A program made the position numbers and the translations under genes. Source: Hyphomicrobiales bacterium (GTDB taxonomy: Bacteria > Pseudomonadota > Alphaproteobacteria > Rhizobiales > Rhizobiaceae). Taken from it: a stretch of DNA of 64,000 nt. This document shows, piece by piece, positions 55,417-64,000 of this stretch. Each line of letters opens with the position of its first letter. Position 1 is the stretch's first letter. Below the pieces are notes generated by a model. The model saw only the letters and a program-made list of their open reading frames with translations, was not told where the DNA came from and did not search any database. The DNA lies in assembly GCA_900473205.1 (NCBI GenBank), contig UCLB01000023.1, forward strand, positions 81,239-145,238, read 5' to 3'.

Positions 55417-55513
55417 TTCATCGTCGTTCGTTGCATGGCCCTGATGAGGGCCTGTTTCCAGAGCCTGACCATGCGCATGGCACGCGCGCCAAAGCAACCG
55501 CCGAATGGCGGTA

Positions 55514-56860
55514 TCAGCGTCCCGCTATGGTCATGCCTTCGATGGCGAGCGTCGGTGCGGCCACGCCATATTTGCGGTCTATGTCATTTGCAGGCGTGAC
55601 CCGCATGAACATGTCCTTGAGGTTGGAGGCAATCGTCACCTCGGATACCGGGAAGGCTTTTTCGCCATTCTCGATCCAGAACCCGCTTGCGCCGCAACTA
55701 TATTCACCCGTCAGCAGATTGGCGCCATGGCCGATCAGTTCGGTGACGTAAAAGCCGGTGCCGACCTGCGCAATCAAATCCTGAGGAGAGATATCGCCCG
55801 GCTCCAGTGCCAGATTGGTGGAGGCCGGAGAGACCGACGTTCCGCCACGAACGCCGCGTCCATTGGTTTCCAGACCGATTTCACGCGCCGTCGATGTCGA
55901 AAGGAACCAGTGCTTCAGCACGCCGTCTTCGATCATCACAAGCTTTTCACCGCGCACACCTTCGCCATCGAAAGGGCGGGAGGATGGTCCGCGCACGATC
56001 TGGGGGTCGTCGGTGATCGACAGGCCCTTCTTCAGCACCTGCTGGCCCATCTTGTCGCGCAGGAAGCTGGTCTTGCGAGCGACCGATGCGCCATTGATGG
56101 CACCGGCAATGCTGCCGACGAAGCCACGGGCGATGCGCGGATCGAACACGACCGTCACGTTGCTGCCGGTATCGACCTGACGTGGATTGACACGTTTGAC
56201 CGTTTTTTCACCCGCACGGCGGCCAATGTCTTCAGGATTGTCGAGATCGGCGAAATAGAGACGGCTGTCGTAGTCGTAATCGCGCTCCATCTTTGTGCCT
56301 TCACCGGCGATAACGCTGACGGAGCGACCGAAGCGGCTGCCCATGTAACTGCCAGCAAAGCCATGCGAGGTGACCAACACCAGACCGCCCATACCGCTGG
56401 AAGCCCCGGCGCCCGAAGAATTGCTGACGCCCGGAACGGCCAGTGCCGCCTCTTCTGTCGCCAGCGCTGCCTCACGCAACTCATCGGCGGAGACTTCGGT
56501 CGGGTCGAAGAGTTGCAGGTCTTCGTAGGAATTTGCCAGCCGGTTGCTGTCCGCAAGGCAGGCATAGGGGTCTTCCGGCGAAACCTTGGCCATGGCGACG
56601 GCGCGTTCGGCCAGTGTCTTCAGGTCGAAACCGGGATTGGCCGAAACGCTGGCGACGCGCTTGCCGACAAACACGCGCAGCGAGAAATCGTCGCTTTCGG
56701 AGGATTCCGTGCTTTCCACCTTGCCGAGCCGCACGCCGACGGATTGCGAGCGCGACCGCACGATGACGGCGTCCGCCTCGTCCGCGCCTGCGCGGCGGGC
56801 CAGATCGACCAGTTCACTGGCGCGCTCTAGAAGCTTGGAGGAATCGATATCTGAGGACAT
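55514..56860 (-). CDS. pmbA: TldD/PmbA family metalloprotease subunit (TldE-like)
   Basis: A 448-residue protein of the TldD/PmbA family: SQSVGVRLGKVESTESSESDDFSLRVFVGKR at the N-terminus, VTSHGFAGSYMGSRFGRSVS, then NGRGVRGGTSVSPASTNLALEPG and TGFYVTELIGHGANLLTGEYS CGASGFWIENG. PmbA (TldE) forms a complex with TldD, which carries the zinc site; the HExxxH motif is absent here, as expected for TldE. TldD/E process peptides. No tldD in the window. Confidence 0.93.
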   Translation of the reverse strand: MSSDIDSSKLLERASELVDLARRAGADEADAVIVRSRSQSVGVRLGKVESTESSESDDFSLRVFVGKRVASVSANPGFDLKTLAERAVAMAKVSPEDPYACLADSNRLANSYEDLQLFDPTEVSADELREAALATEEAALAVPGVSNSSGAGASSGMGGLVLVTSHGFAGSYMGSRFGRSVSVIAGEGTKMERDYDYDSRLYFADLDNPEDIGRRAGEKTVKRVNPRQVDTGSNVTVVFDPRIARGFVGSIAGAINGASVARKTSFLRDKMGQQVLKKGLSITDDPQIVRGPSSRPFDGEGVRGEKLVMIEDGVLKHWFLSTSTAREIGLETNGRGVRGGTSVSPASTNLALEPGDISPQDLIAQVGTGFYVTELIGHGANLLTGEYSCGASGFWIENGEKAFPVSEVTIASNLKDMFMRVTPANDIDRKYGVAAPTLAIEGMTIAGR

Positions 56861-56950
56861 GGGCTAAGCCTTTCGTTGACCTTCATTTATTGCGGCGCAT
56901 CTGCCGCATCAAGGCCAAAGCCGCATTTCACCGGTAATTGAGCGAAATGC

Positions 56951-57880
56951 TTACGCGTCCACGCCATGACCGCGGTGATAAAGCTCCACCTGCATCTCGA
57001 TCTGCCGTTTGAGATCGTCCTTGGTGACCTGAGATTCGGCCAGGATTTCATGCGCCTTGCGGAAATCCAGCACCTTGAAGCGATTGACCGGCGGGCGCAG
57101 GAAAATATGCGGCGGGTGCATGCGCAGTTTCAGAGAAATGACCGACTGCATCATCAACTGGCTGGCACCGAACAGGCTCTCGAAGCGGCTGGGCATTGTC
57201 GTGCCATCGCCTTCCGGCCCGCCAACCACATCCACCGCAATCACGATATCCGCCTTGTCCAGCAGATGATCATAAGGCACGGGATTGAAAATGCCGCCAT
57301 CGATCATGATACGGTCATTCATACGGATGGGCATGAACAGGGCGGGAATGGCGGAAGACGCAGCAAGCGCCTGCCTGAGATCGCCATCTTCAACGATGAC
57401 TTCCGACTGCGCATAATAATCCGTCGCCGTGACCTTCAGCGGAATTTTCAGCCCGTCGAACGTCTTGGGCAAACCGGATGGCAAAAGCGCATCGAGAACG
57501 AGTTCGAGATTGAATTGTCCAAAACGAAAGCCGAAAACCGCGTGGCGCATGGAGGCAGGCCCAAGGCTCCAGAGCTTGTTGGCAACACTGCCCTTCTTGC
57601 CCATGAGTTCCAGCGTATATTCGCGGATATCACGCCCGCTCATGCCTGCGGCCATGCCAGCGCCGATAATGGAGCCAATGGAGGAGCCCGCAATGGCAGT
57701 CGGGCGAATGCCCAGTTCGTCCAGCGCTTCAACGATGTTGATATGGCAAATGCCGCGCGCGCCACCGCCGCCCAGCGCCAATGCGAATGTCGGATCACGG
57801 ACTTGCGCTACAGGATTGTCTCTCGCCGCGTCTTTGCGTTTGCGCTTCTTGCCAGAGAGTTTCTTTTTCTTGTCAGCCAC
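56951..57880 (-). CDS. Patatin-like phospholipase (RssA type)
   Basis: A 309-residue patatin-fold acyl hydrolase. After a very basic N-terminus (KKKKLSGKKRKRK) come the oxyanion loop GGGGARG at 37-43, the nucleophile Ser67 in AGSSIGS (GxSxG), and Asp194 in the DGG motif (IMIDGGIFNPVP). Catalytic dyad complete. Members act on phospholipids; the specific lipid is unknown. No signal peptide; the basic head may bind membrane or nucleic acid. Single minus-strand gene between pmbA and rsmD. Confidence 0.92.
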   Translation of the reverse strand: MADKKKKLSGKKRKRKDAARDNPVAQVRDPTFALALGGGGARGICHINIVEALDELGIRPTAIAGSSIGSIIGAGMAAGMSGRDIREYTLELMGKKGSVANKLWSLGPASMRHAVFGFRFGQFNLELVLDALLPSGLPKTFDGLKIPLKVTATDYYAQSEVIVEDGDLRQALAASSAIPALFMPIRMNDRIMIDGGIFNPVPYDHLLDKADIVIAVDVVGGPEGDGTTMPSRFESLFGASQLMMQSVISLKLRMHPPHIFLRPPVNRFKVLDFRKAHEILAESQVTKDDLKRQIEMQVELYHRGHGVDA

Positions 57881-57987
57881 GAGAGCGGACTCTCCTTCAT
57901 GTCATGTGCTGTCCCGCTCTATGACACAAAGACGACAGGAGAGTGACGCGCACACAAGGTCGCGCGTCATCGTGACCAAAACGGCGC

Positions 57988-58545
57988 TTAAGGCTCGTAA
58001 CGGTAAAAATGCATCATAGAATCGCCGAAGGTGCGGCTTTCCAGAAGCTTGAACACGGGATCAACCGTCACCAGAACATCGGCACGTTCTTCCAGAATGG
58101 CAAGCGCGCCCGGCACCAGCCAGCCACCCTGATGGGCTGCCAGCATGGCTTTTTCACCGTGGCCATAGCCATAGGGCGGGTCGGCAAACAGCATATCGAA
58201 GGGTTCGATATTGTTGACGCTGCCGAGCTTTGTGGCATCACGACGCAGAATGCGCGCGCGGCCATGAAGACCGAGAGCATCGATGTTTTCCCAGAGAAGC
58301 CCCCTGCCCTCGACGCCGTTCTCAACGAACAGCGCCACGCGGCAACCGCGCGACAGAGCCTCGAGCCCGACCGCACCCGTGCCCGCAAAGACATCGAGAA
58401 TGCGCGTCCCATCCAGACTTTCCGGATAGGCGTGGCTCAATATATTGAAGAGGCTTTCCCGCGTACGGTCGATGGTGGGCCTGATTGTATTCGATTTCGG
58501 AGCGGCAAGAGACCTGCCGCGAAACTCACCGCCTACGATCCGCAT
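57988..58545 (-). CDS. rsmD: 16S rRNA (guanine(966)-N2)-methyltransferase
   Basis: A 185-residue RsmD. It starts with the family signature [19 protein letters not shown], then [20 protein letters not shown] site [19 protein letters not shown] (here [19 protein letters not shown]) and the catalytic DPPYGYG. It methylates G966 of 16S rRNA. Its first 20 bases overlap the end of the rluB gene, so the two are translationally coupled. Confidence 0.94.
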   Translation of the reverse strand: MRIVGGEFRGRSLAAPKSNTIRPTIDRTRESLFNILSHAYPESLDGTRILDVFAGTGAVGLEALSRGCRVALFVENGVEGRGLLWENIDALGLHGRARILRRDATKLGSVNNIEPFDMLFADPPYGYGHGEKAMLAAHQGGWLVPGALAILEERADVLVTVDPVFKLLESRTFGDSMMHFYRYEP

Positions 58546-60490
58546 TACGCGTCATTCCCCTGCCTCCAGAAGGTTTGCCACCTGGGCCTTTGCCGCCGGG
58601 ACCGTTGCCTGGCCCCTTGCGATCTCCGCCTTTACCGCCACCGGCAGGCCCCTTGCCGGAAAATCCGCCTTCGGAGCGCTCGCCGCGCGGTTTGCCGAAT
58701 GCTGGCTTGCCGCCGAAACCACCCGGCTTACCACCGGAAGGACGACCTTCACGCGGCTTGTCGCCAAAGGGCTTTGCACCCCTTGGCTTATCACCGAACG
58801 GACGCTCACCGCGTGGACGATCACCCTCTTCGCGCGGCTTGCGGTCACTGAAGGGGCGCTCGCTGCGGGCCGGACGGTCGCCGAAAGGGCGTTCCGAACG
58901 GGCGGGACGATCACCAAAGGAGCGTTCGCCGCGAGGACGGTCACTGCGCTCAGCGCCATCATGTGGCTTGCGGTCGCCGTAAGGGCGTTCGCTGCGTTCT
59001 CCTGTCCGGGCCGGGCGGTCGCCACGGTCCGGGCGTGCGCTGAATGGCCGGTCGCCACGAGGGCGATCACCACGGTCGCCTGCGTCACGCGGCTTGCGAT
59101 CTCCAAAGGATTTCTCGCCGCGCTCGCCACCGCGTTCGCCTCTGCCGCGACCACGGCTGTCGTCCTGCGCGGGCTTGTCTGCGCGGATCCATTCGCCATC
59201 GACGTCTCTATGTCTGACGATTGCGCGACGGGCATCGGCTTCTGCGGATGGTTTCTTGAAGACGCTTTCGGCTTCGGCGCGCACGGACTTGCGTTCCTTG
59301 CCATCGCGCGTTGGCCTTGCACCCGGCGCCATCCACACATTGGCGGTGCGGTTGCTGCCCATGGGCGGGCGCTTGGGACGGTCGTCGTCGCGCTCTTCAT
59401 CACGACCCTTGGCGAAAGGCTTGCCGGGACGCTTCGCATCCGGCTTGCCCTGCGCGCGGTCGCGCGGATTGTCGCGCTTTTCTGCAAAATTGCCGCCGCG
59501 CGGGTTCTGCTCGGCATCGCCGCGCTTTGTCCATTCGGACTTGATGGGACGCTGAACCGGAGCTTCATCCTCGTCAACCACCGCATCATATATCGGCGCA
59601 TCGAAATTGGCGCCTGCGGCTTCGATCAGGCGCGGGCCAAGCTGGTCGCGCAGCATGCGGCCACGCACTTCCACCACCTGGCTTTCCGGCAGGTCACCCA
59701 GCTGGAAAGGACCATAGGAAATACGAATGAGGCGGTTAACCTCGAGGCCCAGCGCGCCCAGTACGTTCTTGATTTCGCGGTTCTTGCCTTCGCGCAGACC
59801 CATGGTGATCCACACATTGTGGCCCTGGGTCCGGTCCAGCGTCGCATCAATGGCACCGTAGAGAACGCCATCGACGGCAATGCCGTCCTTCAGTTTGTCC
59901 AATGCGGCCTGATCGACCTCACCATGGGCGCGCACGCGGTAACGGCGCAGCCAGCCGGTGGTGGGCAGTTCGAGAACGCGCGACAGACCACCATCATTGG
60001 TCAACAGCAGCAGGCCTTCGGTGTTGATATCCAGACGTCCGATGGACAGGACGCGGGGAAGTTCCTTCGGCAGATTGTCGAAAACGGTCGGACGTCCTTC
60101 CGGGTCGGAATTGGTCGTCACCAGACCGGCAGGCTTGTGATAGAGCCACAGACGTGTGCGTTCCGCACCACGGATCGGCGCGCCATCGACCTCGATCTTG
60201 TCATCGAGGGTGGCGTTGACCACCGGGCTGTCTAGCTTGACGCCGTTCAGCGAAACGCGACCTTCCATGATCATGCGCTCGACATCGCGGCGCGAGGCCA
60301 CGCCTGCGCGCGCCATGATCTTGGAAATACGTTCGGGCTTGGTGGGTGCCGTCTCGGTCACGACAGTCCCGGCCTTGGCCGTCACTGGCTTGTTTTCGCG
60401 CGCCGCATCAGGCTTTGCCGAAGGCTTCGGCTTCCTGTCACGGTCGAATGTTTTGCCGCCAGCGCGCTTCGGCTTGTCTTTGAATGTCAT
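58526..60490 (-). CDS. rluB: RluB/RsuA-type pseudouridine synthase with a long disordered tail
   Basis: A 654-residue protein. A basic leader (1-50) precedes the S4 RNA-binding domain (about 52-100, [20 protein letters not shown]) and the pseudouridine synthase core with catalytic Asp154 ([20 protein letters not shown]) and [19 protein letters not shown]. From about 315 to the end the chain is a low-complexity Arg/Gly/Asp/Pro/Lys tail with repeats such as [11 protein letters not shown]. The core probably modifies 23S rRNA; the tail is far longer than in E. coli RluB. ATG 60490 begins the leader. Overlaps rsmD by 20 bp; diverges from tadA. Confidence 0.92.
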   Translation of the reverse strand: MTFKDKPKRAGGKTFDRDRKPKPSAKPDAARENKPVTAKAGTVVTETAPTKPERISKIMARAGVASRRDVERMIMEGRVSLNGVKLDSPVVNATLDDKIEVDGAPIRGAERTRLWLYHKPAGLVTTNSDPEGRPTVFDNLPKELPRVLSIGRLDINTEGLLLLTNDGGLSRVLELPTTGWLRRYRVRAHGEVDQAALDKLKDGIAVDGVLYGAIDATLDRTQGHNVWITMGLREGKNREIKNVLGALGLEVNRLIRISYGPFQLGDLPESQVVEVRGRMLRDQLGPRLIEAAGANFDAPIYDAVVDEDEAPVQRPIKSEWTKRGDAEQNPRGGNFAEKRDNPRDRAQGKPDAKRPGKPFAKGRDEERDDDRPKRPPMGSNRTANVWMAPGARPTRDGKERKSVRAEAESVFKKPSAEADARRAIVRHRDVDGEWIRADKPAQDDSRGRGRGERGGERGEKSFGDRKPRDAGDRGDRPRGDRPFSARPDRGDRPARTGERSERPYGDRKPHDGAERSDRPRGERSFGDRPARSERPFGDRPARSERPFSDRKPREEGDRPRGERPFGDKPRGAKPFGDKPREGRPSGGKPGGFGGKPAFGKPRGERSEGGFSGKGPAGGGKGGDRKGPGNGPGGKGPGGKPSGGRGMTRNADRRR

Positions 60491-60562
60491 TTGTTGTTTG
60501 CCTGTTGTTTGCCGTGTCCTATCAGGTCGCGCGGCACTGGTTAAGAGGAAATTGCACTGACG

Positions 60563-61027
60563 ATGGCGGAAACGACGCATTTCATGGACCTGGCGCTCGC
60601 CGAAGCACAGGCCGCAGGCCAACGGGACGAAGTGCCCATCGGCGCGGTGCTGGTGCTGGATGGCCGTGTGATTGCCCGTTCCGGCAACCGAACCCGCGAA
60701 TTGAACGACGTGACCGCCCACGCCGAAATCGCCGTTATTCGCATGGCCTGCGAGGAACTGGGACAGGAAAGACTGCCCGGCGCGGACCTTTATGTGACGC
60801 TGGAACCCTGCACCATGTGCGCCGCCGCCATATCCTTCGCCCGCATCCGCCGCCTCTATTATGGCGCCAATGATGTGAAGGGCGGTGCAGTGGAGAGCGG
60901 CGTGCGCTTCTTCAACCAGCCGACCTGCCACCACGCGCCGGAGATTTATTCCGGCATGGCGGAGGTGGAGAGTGCGGAGATTTTACGGGAATTTTTTCAG
61001 GGGAAACGGAATGATGGTGCAGTGTAA
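60563..61027 (+). CDS. tadA: tRNA adenosine(34) deaminase
   Basis: A 154-residue zinc deaminase that makes inosine at the wobble base of tRNA-Arg(ACG). Zinc ligands are His53 (with Glu55 in HAEI) and Cys83 and Cys86 (EPCTMC). Typical also are [12 protein letters not shown] and the C-terminal [16 protein letters not shown]. Length normal. Diverges from rluB; the 85-bp family B repeat follows 30 bp after the stop. Confidence 0.94.
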   Translation: MAETTHFMDLALAEAQAAGQRDEVPIGAVLVLDGRVIARSGNRTRELNDVTAHAEIAVIRMACEELGQERLPGADLYVTLEPCTMCAAAISFARIRRLYYGANDVKGGAVESGVRFFNQPTCHHAPEIYSGMAEVESAEILREFFQGKRNDGAV

Positions 61028-61057
61028 GGTGGGTTGCCACGCTCATCTCACACTCAA

Positions 61058-61142
61058 CGTCACCCTCGGGCTTGTCCCGAGGGTCTAACCACGTTGAATG
61101 TCGGGGCTCGTTAGATCCTCGGGTCAAGCCCGAGGATGACGG
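61058..61142. repeat. 85-bp palindromic intergenic repeat (family B)
   Basis: Begins CGTCACCCTCGGGCTTGTCC and ends GTCAAGCCCGAGGATGACGG, its near inverted copy; the middle has CACGTTGAATGT. Aligns to 43856-43940 with 11 differences and no gaps. Confidence 0.85.
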
Positions 61143-61215
61143 AGGTTAAGGGCGTGGGATTTTATAAAGCTTTTCGCGTTGGGCAATAAATGTCGCCACG
61201 GCCGCCCATCAACCC

Positions 61216-61848
61216 TTACTGGAACGGGTTCCACCAGCTTTTGCCAGTACCCGCCATAGCGGCATTCTTCTTGCGCTCTTTTTCCTTCTTCGCTTCCGGC
61301 TCGCCCAGATCAGCCAGCTGATCCTGCGGCAGGTTGCGGTATTCGACCGGTGGGTCGGTCAGGAATTTGCGCTGGTTGCTGTTGACGATGGTGCCGCCCT
61401 GCGCATCGGCCTTGGCCTTGCGGAAAGCTTCCCACTTCTGGCTTTCGGTCATCTGACCGTTGGTGCCGTTACCGGCCAGCAATGGCGAGCGGTAATGCGG
61501 GTTGTCCTTGTTGGCGTCGGCTTCCTGACGCAGGCGTTCGCGGGCTTCTTCCGGTGTTTCGGGCCATTGCGGGTTGGTCTCGCGGTTGGCAAGGCTCTGC
61601 TGCGGCTGCGCCAGCTGCTCGGCGCGGGCCTGGGCGGGAACAACGAGGCCGGGACGCGGATTGTATTTCAGGTTGCGCTTGCTCTGATCGCCGGTGATGG
61701 AGGTGGCATTGCCAAGGTCATCCACCAGCTGTTCAGCCGATGTCTTTCCCGTGCCATAGGTCGGGCTGGTGCACGCGCCTAGTGCAAGGCAAACAGATAC
61801 TGCGCCAAAAATGGTGCCGTACATGCGAAAACTCTGCGTCATGCTCAT
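61216..61848 (-). CDS. Predicted lipoprotein of unknown function
   Basis: A 210-residue protein with a lipoprotein signal: SVCLALGAC, lipobox LGAC with Cys26. The mature part is charged and low in structure, with PQWPETPEEARERLRQEADA and a Lys/Glu-rich segment before the end GKSWWNPFQ. The Trp/Phe-ended tail is a feature of an alphaproteobacterial family I cannot name. Start may be ATG 61848 or 61842. Located between tadA and ileS, single gene. Confidence 0.82.
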   Translation of the reverse strand: MSMTQSFRMYGTIFGAVSVCLALGACTSPTYGTGKTSAEQLVDDLGNATSITGDQSKRNLKYNPRPGLVVPAQARAEQLAQPQQSLANRETNPQWPETPEEARERLRQEADANKDNPHYRSPLLAGNGTNGQMTESQKWEAFRKAKADAQGGTIVNSNQRKFLTDPPVEYRNLPQDQLADLGEPEAKKEKERKKNAAMAGTGKSWWNPFQ

Positions 61849-62070
61849 TGAAACCCTTCCGCCCCAAGCGCCGTGCGTCCTTACCGGACACCCACAGGGC
61901 GCTCTTTATATTAATCTAGTCATCGCGCATTCCGAAAATCGACGTCGATTTCCGGGCCGATACTGTAGCCGTCCCGACGACCGGTAGCCCCGCATTGATG
62001 CTAAAATCCGGCCAATTTCAGGCAGGTTTACCGGATGAACGGCTAAAGTGCAATTCACCCGGTACTTTTC

Positions 62071-64000
62071 TTAAGCACTGACGCCAAGTTCACGCAGCGC
62101 GACAGCATCGCGAGCCGATACGTCCGGGAACGCAGGATCGGAGCCGACATCGGTGGTGATGCGCCAGGAACGGGCGCATTTGCGGCCTTCGGCAAGCTTC
62201 TGCTCGACGGAAACCTTCTGCACTTCGCCCAGACGGAAGGCCTCTGCCGAACCTTCACCTGCAACCACAGAGATAGCCGAGGTGATGCAGATTTCCGCGA
62301 AATCCTGACCTTCGAGTGCGGCCAGCAGTTCAGGATCGGCCACGTGCACCACGGGAGCCGCTTCCAGCGAAGAGCCGATACGCTTTTCGCGGCGCTCGAC
62401 TTCCAGAGCGCCGGTTACGACAGTGCGCACCTTGCGAATCTTATCCCACTTGGCTTCCAGCGCCTCGTTCTTCCATTCCGCAGGAACCTCCGGGAACTGG
62501 ACGAGGTGCACGGATTCCGCATCGGGGTAACGCGAAAGCCATGCCTCTTCCGTCGTAAACGGCAGCATGGGGGCAAGCCATGTGACAAGGCAATCGAACA
62601 GCTTTGCGATGACCGACAGCGAGGCGCGACGCTTGAGCGACGACGGGGCGTCGCAATAGAGCGCATCCTTGCGGATATCGAAGTAGAAGGCCGACAGCTC
62701 GACATTGGCGAAGTCGATCAGCGCGCGGGTGATCTTCTTGAAATCGAAGGCATCGTAGCCGTCACGCACGACCTGATCCAGCTCGGACAGGCGGTGCAGC
62801 ATCAGCTGTTCCAGTTCCGGCAGATCGGCATAGGCAATGTCATCGCCCTTGTCATGCGCCAGCGTGCCCAGCATCCAGCGGATGGTGTTGCGCAGCTTGC
62901 GATAGGCATCGATGTTGGTCTGGATGATGGCCTTGCCCAGACGCTGGTCTTCCCAGTAATCCGTGGTCATGACCCACAGACGCAGGATATCCGCGCCGGA
63001 TTCCTTCATCACGTCCTGCGGTGCCACGACGTTGCCGAGAGACTTGGACTGCTTGCGCCCCTGCTCATCCATCGTGAAACCATGGGTGACGACGGCGTTG
63101 TAAGGCGCGCGGCCCCGCGTCGCGCAGCTTTCCAGCAGCGACGAGTGGAACCAGCCACGATGCTGGTCGGAGCCTTCGAGATAGACATCGGCAGGCCATT
63201 TCAGGTCAGGACGATCTTCCAGCGTAAAGGTGTGCGTGCAGCCCGAGTCGAACCAGACGTCGAGGATATCGCGCACCTGATGCCACTTGGTGTGATCGTG
63301 GTCGTTGCCGAGGAAGCGCTCCTTGGCACCATCGGCAAACCAGGCATCGGCACCTTCGGCCTCGAAGGCCTCCAGAATGCGGGCATTGACGGCCTCGTCC
63401 AGCAGCACTTCGCCATGCTCATCTGCGAACACAGCGATAGGCACGCCCCAGGCGCGCTGACGCGAGAGCACCCAATCCGGGCGGTTCTCGATCATGGCGC
63501 GCAGGCGGTTCTGGCCAGCGGCAGGCACGAAACGGGTATCGTCGATGGCCGACAGGGAGCGCGAGCGCAGCGTGGTGCCATCGCCCAGTTCCTTGTCCAT
63601 ATAGACGAACCACTGCGGCGTATTGCGGAAGATGACCGGCTTCTTGGAGCGCCAGCTATGCGGATAGCTGTGCTTCAGACGGCCACGGGCAAACAGGTTG
63701 TTGGCCGCGATCAGCGCCTTGATGACACGCTCATTGGCATCACCCTTCTTGCCATTATCGTCCATGACGCGCGCAGCACCGCCTTCAGCAGATGGGCCGA
63801 AACCGGGGGCATCTTCGGTGTAGAAGCCAGCGTCATCGACGGTAAACGGGATTCGAGTGGACGTGTAACCTCCGAACTTGTTCACATTCTGCATCCAGAC
63901 ATCAAAGTCGTCTCGACCGTGACCGGGTGCCGTGTGGACAAAACCCGTACCACTGTCAGCGGTGACGTGATCCCCTTCAAGCATCGGCACCTTAAAATAG
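62071..64000 (-). CDS. ileS: Isoleucyl-tRNA synthetase, C-terminal part (cut by the window end)
   Basis: About 643 residues of IleS, running off the right edge. Visible are the end of the editing domain ([20 protein letters not shown]), [34 protein letters not shown], the signature loop [10 protein letters not shown], the anticodon-binding region, and a C-terminal domain ending ALRELGVSA. The KMSKS motif reads KQSKS. No C-terminal zinc cysteine cluster is seen. The N-terminal part, with HIGH, lies outside the window. Confidence 0.95.
   Translation of the reverse strand, partial: YFKVPMLEGDHVTADSGTGFVHTAPGHGRDDFDVWMQNVNKFGGYTSTRIPFTVDDAGFYTEDAPGFGPSAEGGAARVMDDNGKKGDANERVIKALIAANNLFARGRLKHSYPHSWRSKKPVIFRNTPQWFVYMDKELGDGTTLRSRSLSAIDDTRFVPAAGQNRLRAMIENRPDWVLSRQRAWGVPIAVFADEHGEVLLDEAVNARILEAFEAEGADAWFADGAKERFLGNDHDHTKWHQVRDILDVWFDSGCTHTFTLEDRPDLKWPADVYLEGSDQHRGWFHSSLLESCATRGRAPYNAVVTHGFTMDEQGRKQSKSLGNVVAPQDVMKESGADILRLWVMTTDYWEDQRLGKAIIQTNIDAYRKLRNTIRWMLGTLAHDKGDDIAYADLPELEQLMLHRLSELDQVVRDGYDAFDFKKITRALIDFANVELSAFYFDIRKDALYCDAPSSLKRRASLSVIAKLFDCLVTWLAPMLPFTTEEAWLSRYPDAESVHLVQFPEVPAEWKNEALEAKWDKIRKVRTVVTGALEVERREKRIGSSLEAAPVVHVADPELLAALEGQDFAEICITSAISVVAGEGSAEAFRLGEVQKVSVEQKLAEGRKCARSWRITTDVGSDPAFPDVSARDAVALRELGVSA

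Noticed and set aside
55505-56830. A 441-residue plus-strand open frame opposite pmbA
   Set aside because: pmbA is clearly the real gene on the minus strand; the opposite frame has no recognisable domain.
58445-60235. A 596-residue open frame on the plus strand opposite the rluB tail and core
   Set aside because: It is the antisense shadow of a GC-rich, repetitive coding region. rluB has recognisable S4 and synthase domains in the other frame, and the antisense product is low-complexity with no known fold.

Overview
The window reads as a stretch of chromosome from an alphaproteobacterium of the Rhizobiaceae, most likely the Agrobacterium/Rhizobium group. The evidence is the protein style (KdtA-LpxK-DUF2093-MutL and PmbA-IMPase-DUF4170 neighbourhoods, a separate F0 ATP synthase operon with b and b' subunits, split GlyQ/GlyS, a TTG-started polyprenyl synthase), high GC, and short palindromic intergenic repeats of rhizobial type. 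It is almost entirely core genome: no phage, no insertion sequence with a transposase, no CRISPR, no rRNA and no tRNA gene could be recognised. The sequence starts at the edge of an intergenic repeat and ends inside ileS.

Layout. 0-8 kb: tex and purD diverge, then a small secreted protein, a Cache-type chemoreceptor, a VOC protein and a DUF523 protein. 8-19 kb: glyS (minus strand, with an AT-rich internal insertion), then divergently glyQ, lemA, a class I-like EPSP synthase and a DUF2207 membrane protein, followed by a minus-strand group (64-aa membrane protein, SppA-like S49 peptidase, tRNA methyltransferase, DUF2007) interrupted by a GIY-YIG gene sitting between palindromic repeats. 18.8-26 kb: polyprenyl diphosphate synthase, TPR protein-ispE-moaB, a small GT2-like protein, a PA0069-type radical SAM protein and rnhB, the last preceded by about 170 nt of consecutive stem-loops. 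26-36 kb: a second chemoreceptor, the F0 operon atpI-B-E-b'-b, a SleB-type cell wall hydrolase, and a corA-kup ion transport pair. 36-44 kb: the Mrp/ApbC Fe-S carrier, a LuxR-type regulator with a NasS/NrtA-like cytosolic binding protein, and an IclR-controlled galactose/galactonate operon (SDR dehydrogenase, dgoK, dgoA, SMP-30 lactonase). 44-47 kb: a GGDEF-EAL protein and a PAS-PAS-REC-REC protein without a kinase core. 47.5-57 kb: mutL, DUF2093, a stress-type islet (DUF892 ferritin-like gene and a small membrane protein), then lpxK-HAD-waaA, DUF4170, an IMPase-like phosphatase and PmbA. 57-64 kb: patatin, rsmD, rluB with a long Arg/Gly/Asp-rich tail, tadA, a lipoprotein and the 3' part of ileS.

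Many gene groups work together: translation fidelity (glyQS, ileS, tadA, rluB, rsmD, TrmN6-like), envelope building (waaA, lpxK, SleB, polyprenyl synthase), energy (F0), signalling (two MCPs, c-di-GMP protein, PAS-REC protein) and sugar catabolism (dgo operon).

The most interesting signals are non-coding or architectural: the five-hairpin element before rnhB with a repeated loop motif, REP-like modules flanking a GIY-YIG gene, a 166-bp MITE-like element with 31-bp terminal inverted repeats, a perfect operator palindrome in the dgo/iclR intergenic region, EcfG-like promoter motifs at the DUF892 islet and the atp operon, the AT-rich insertion in glyS, and the LuxR/NasS-like pair. I found no single convincing large undescribed system.
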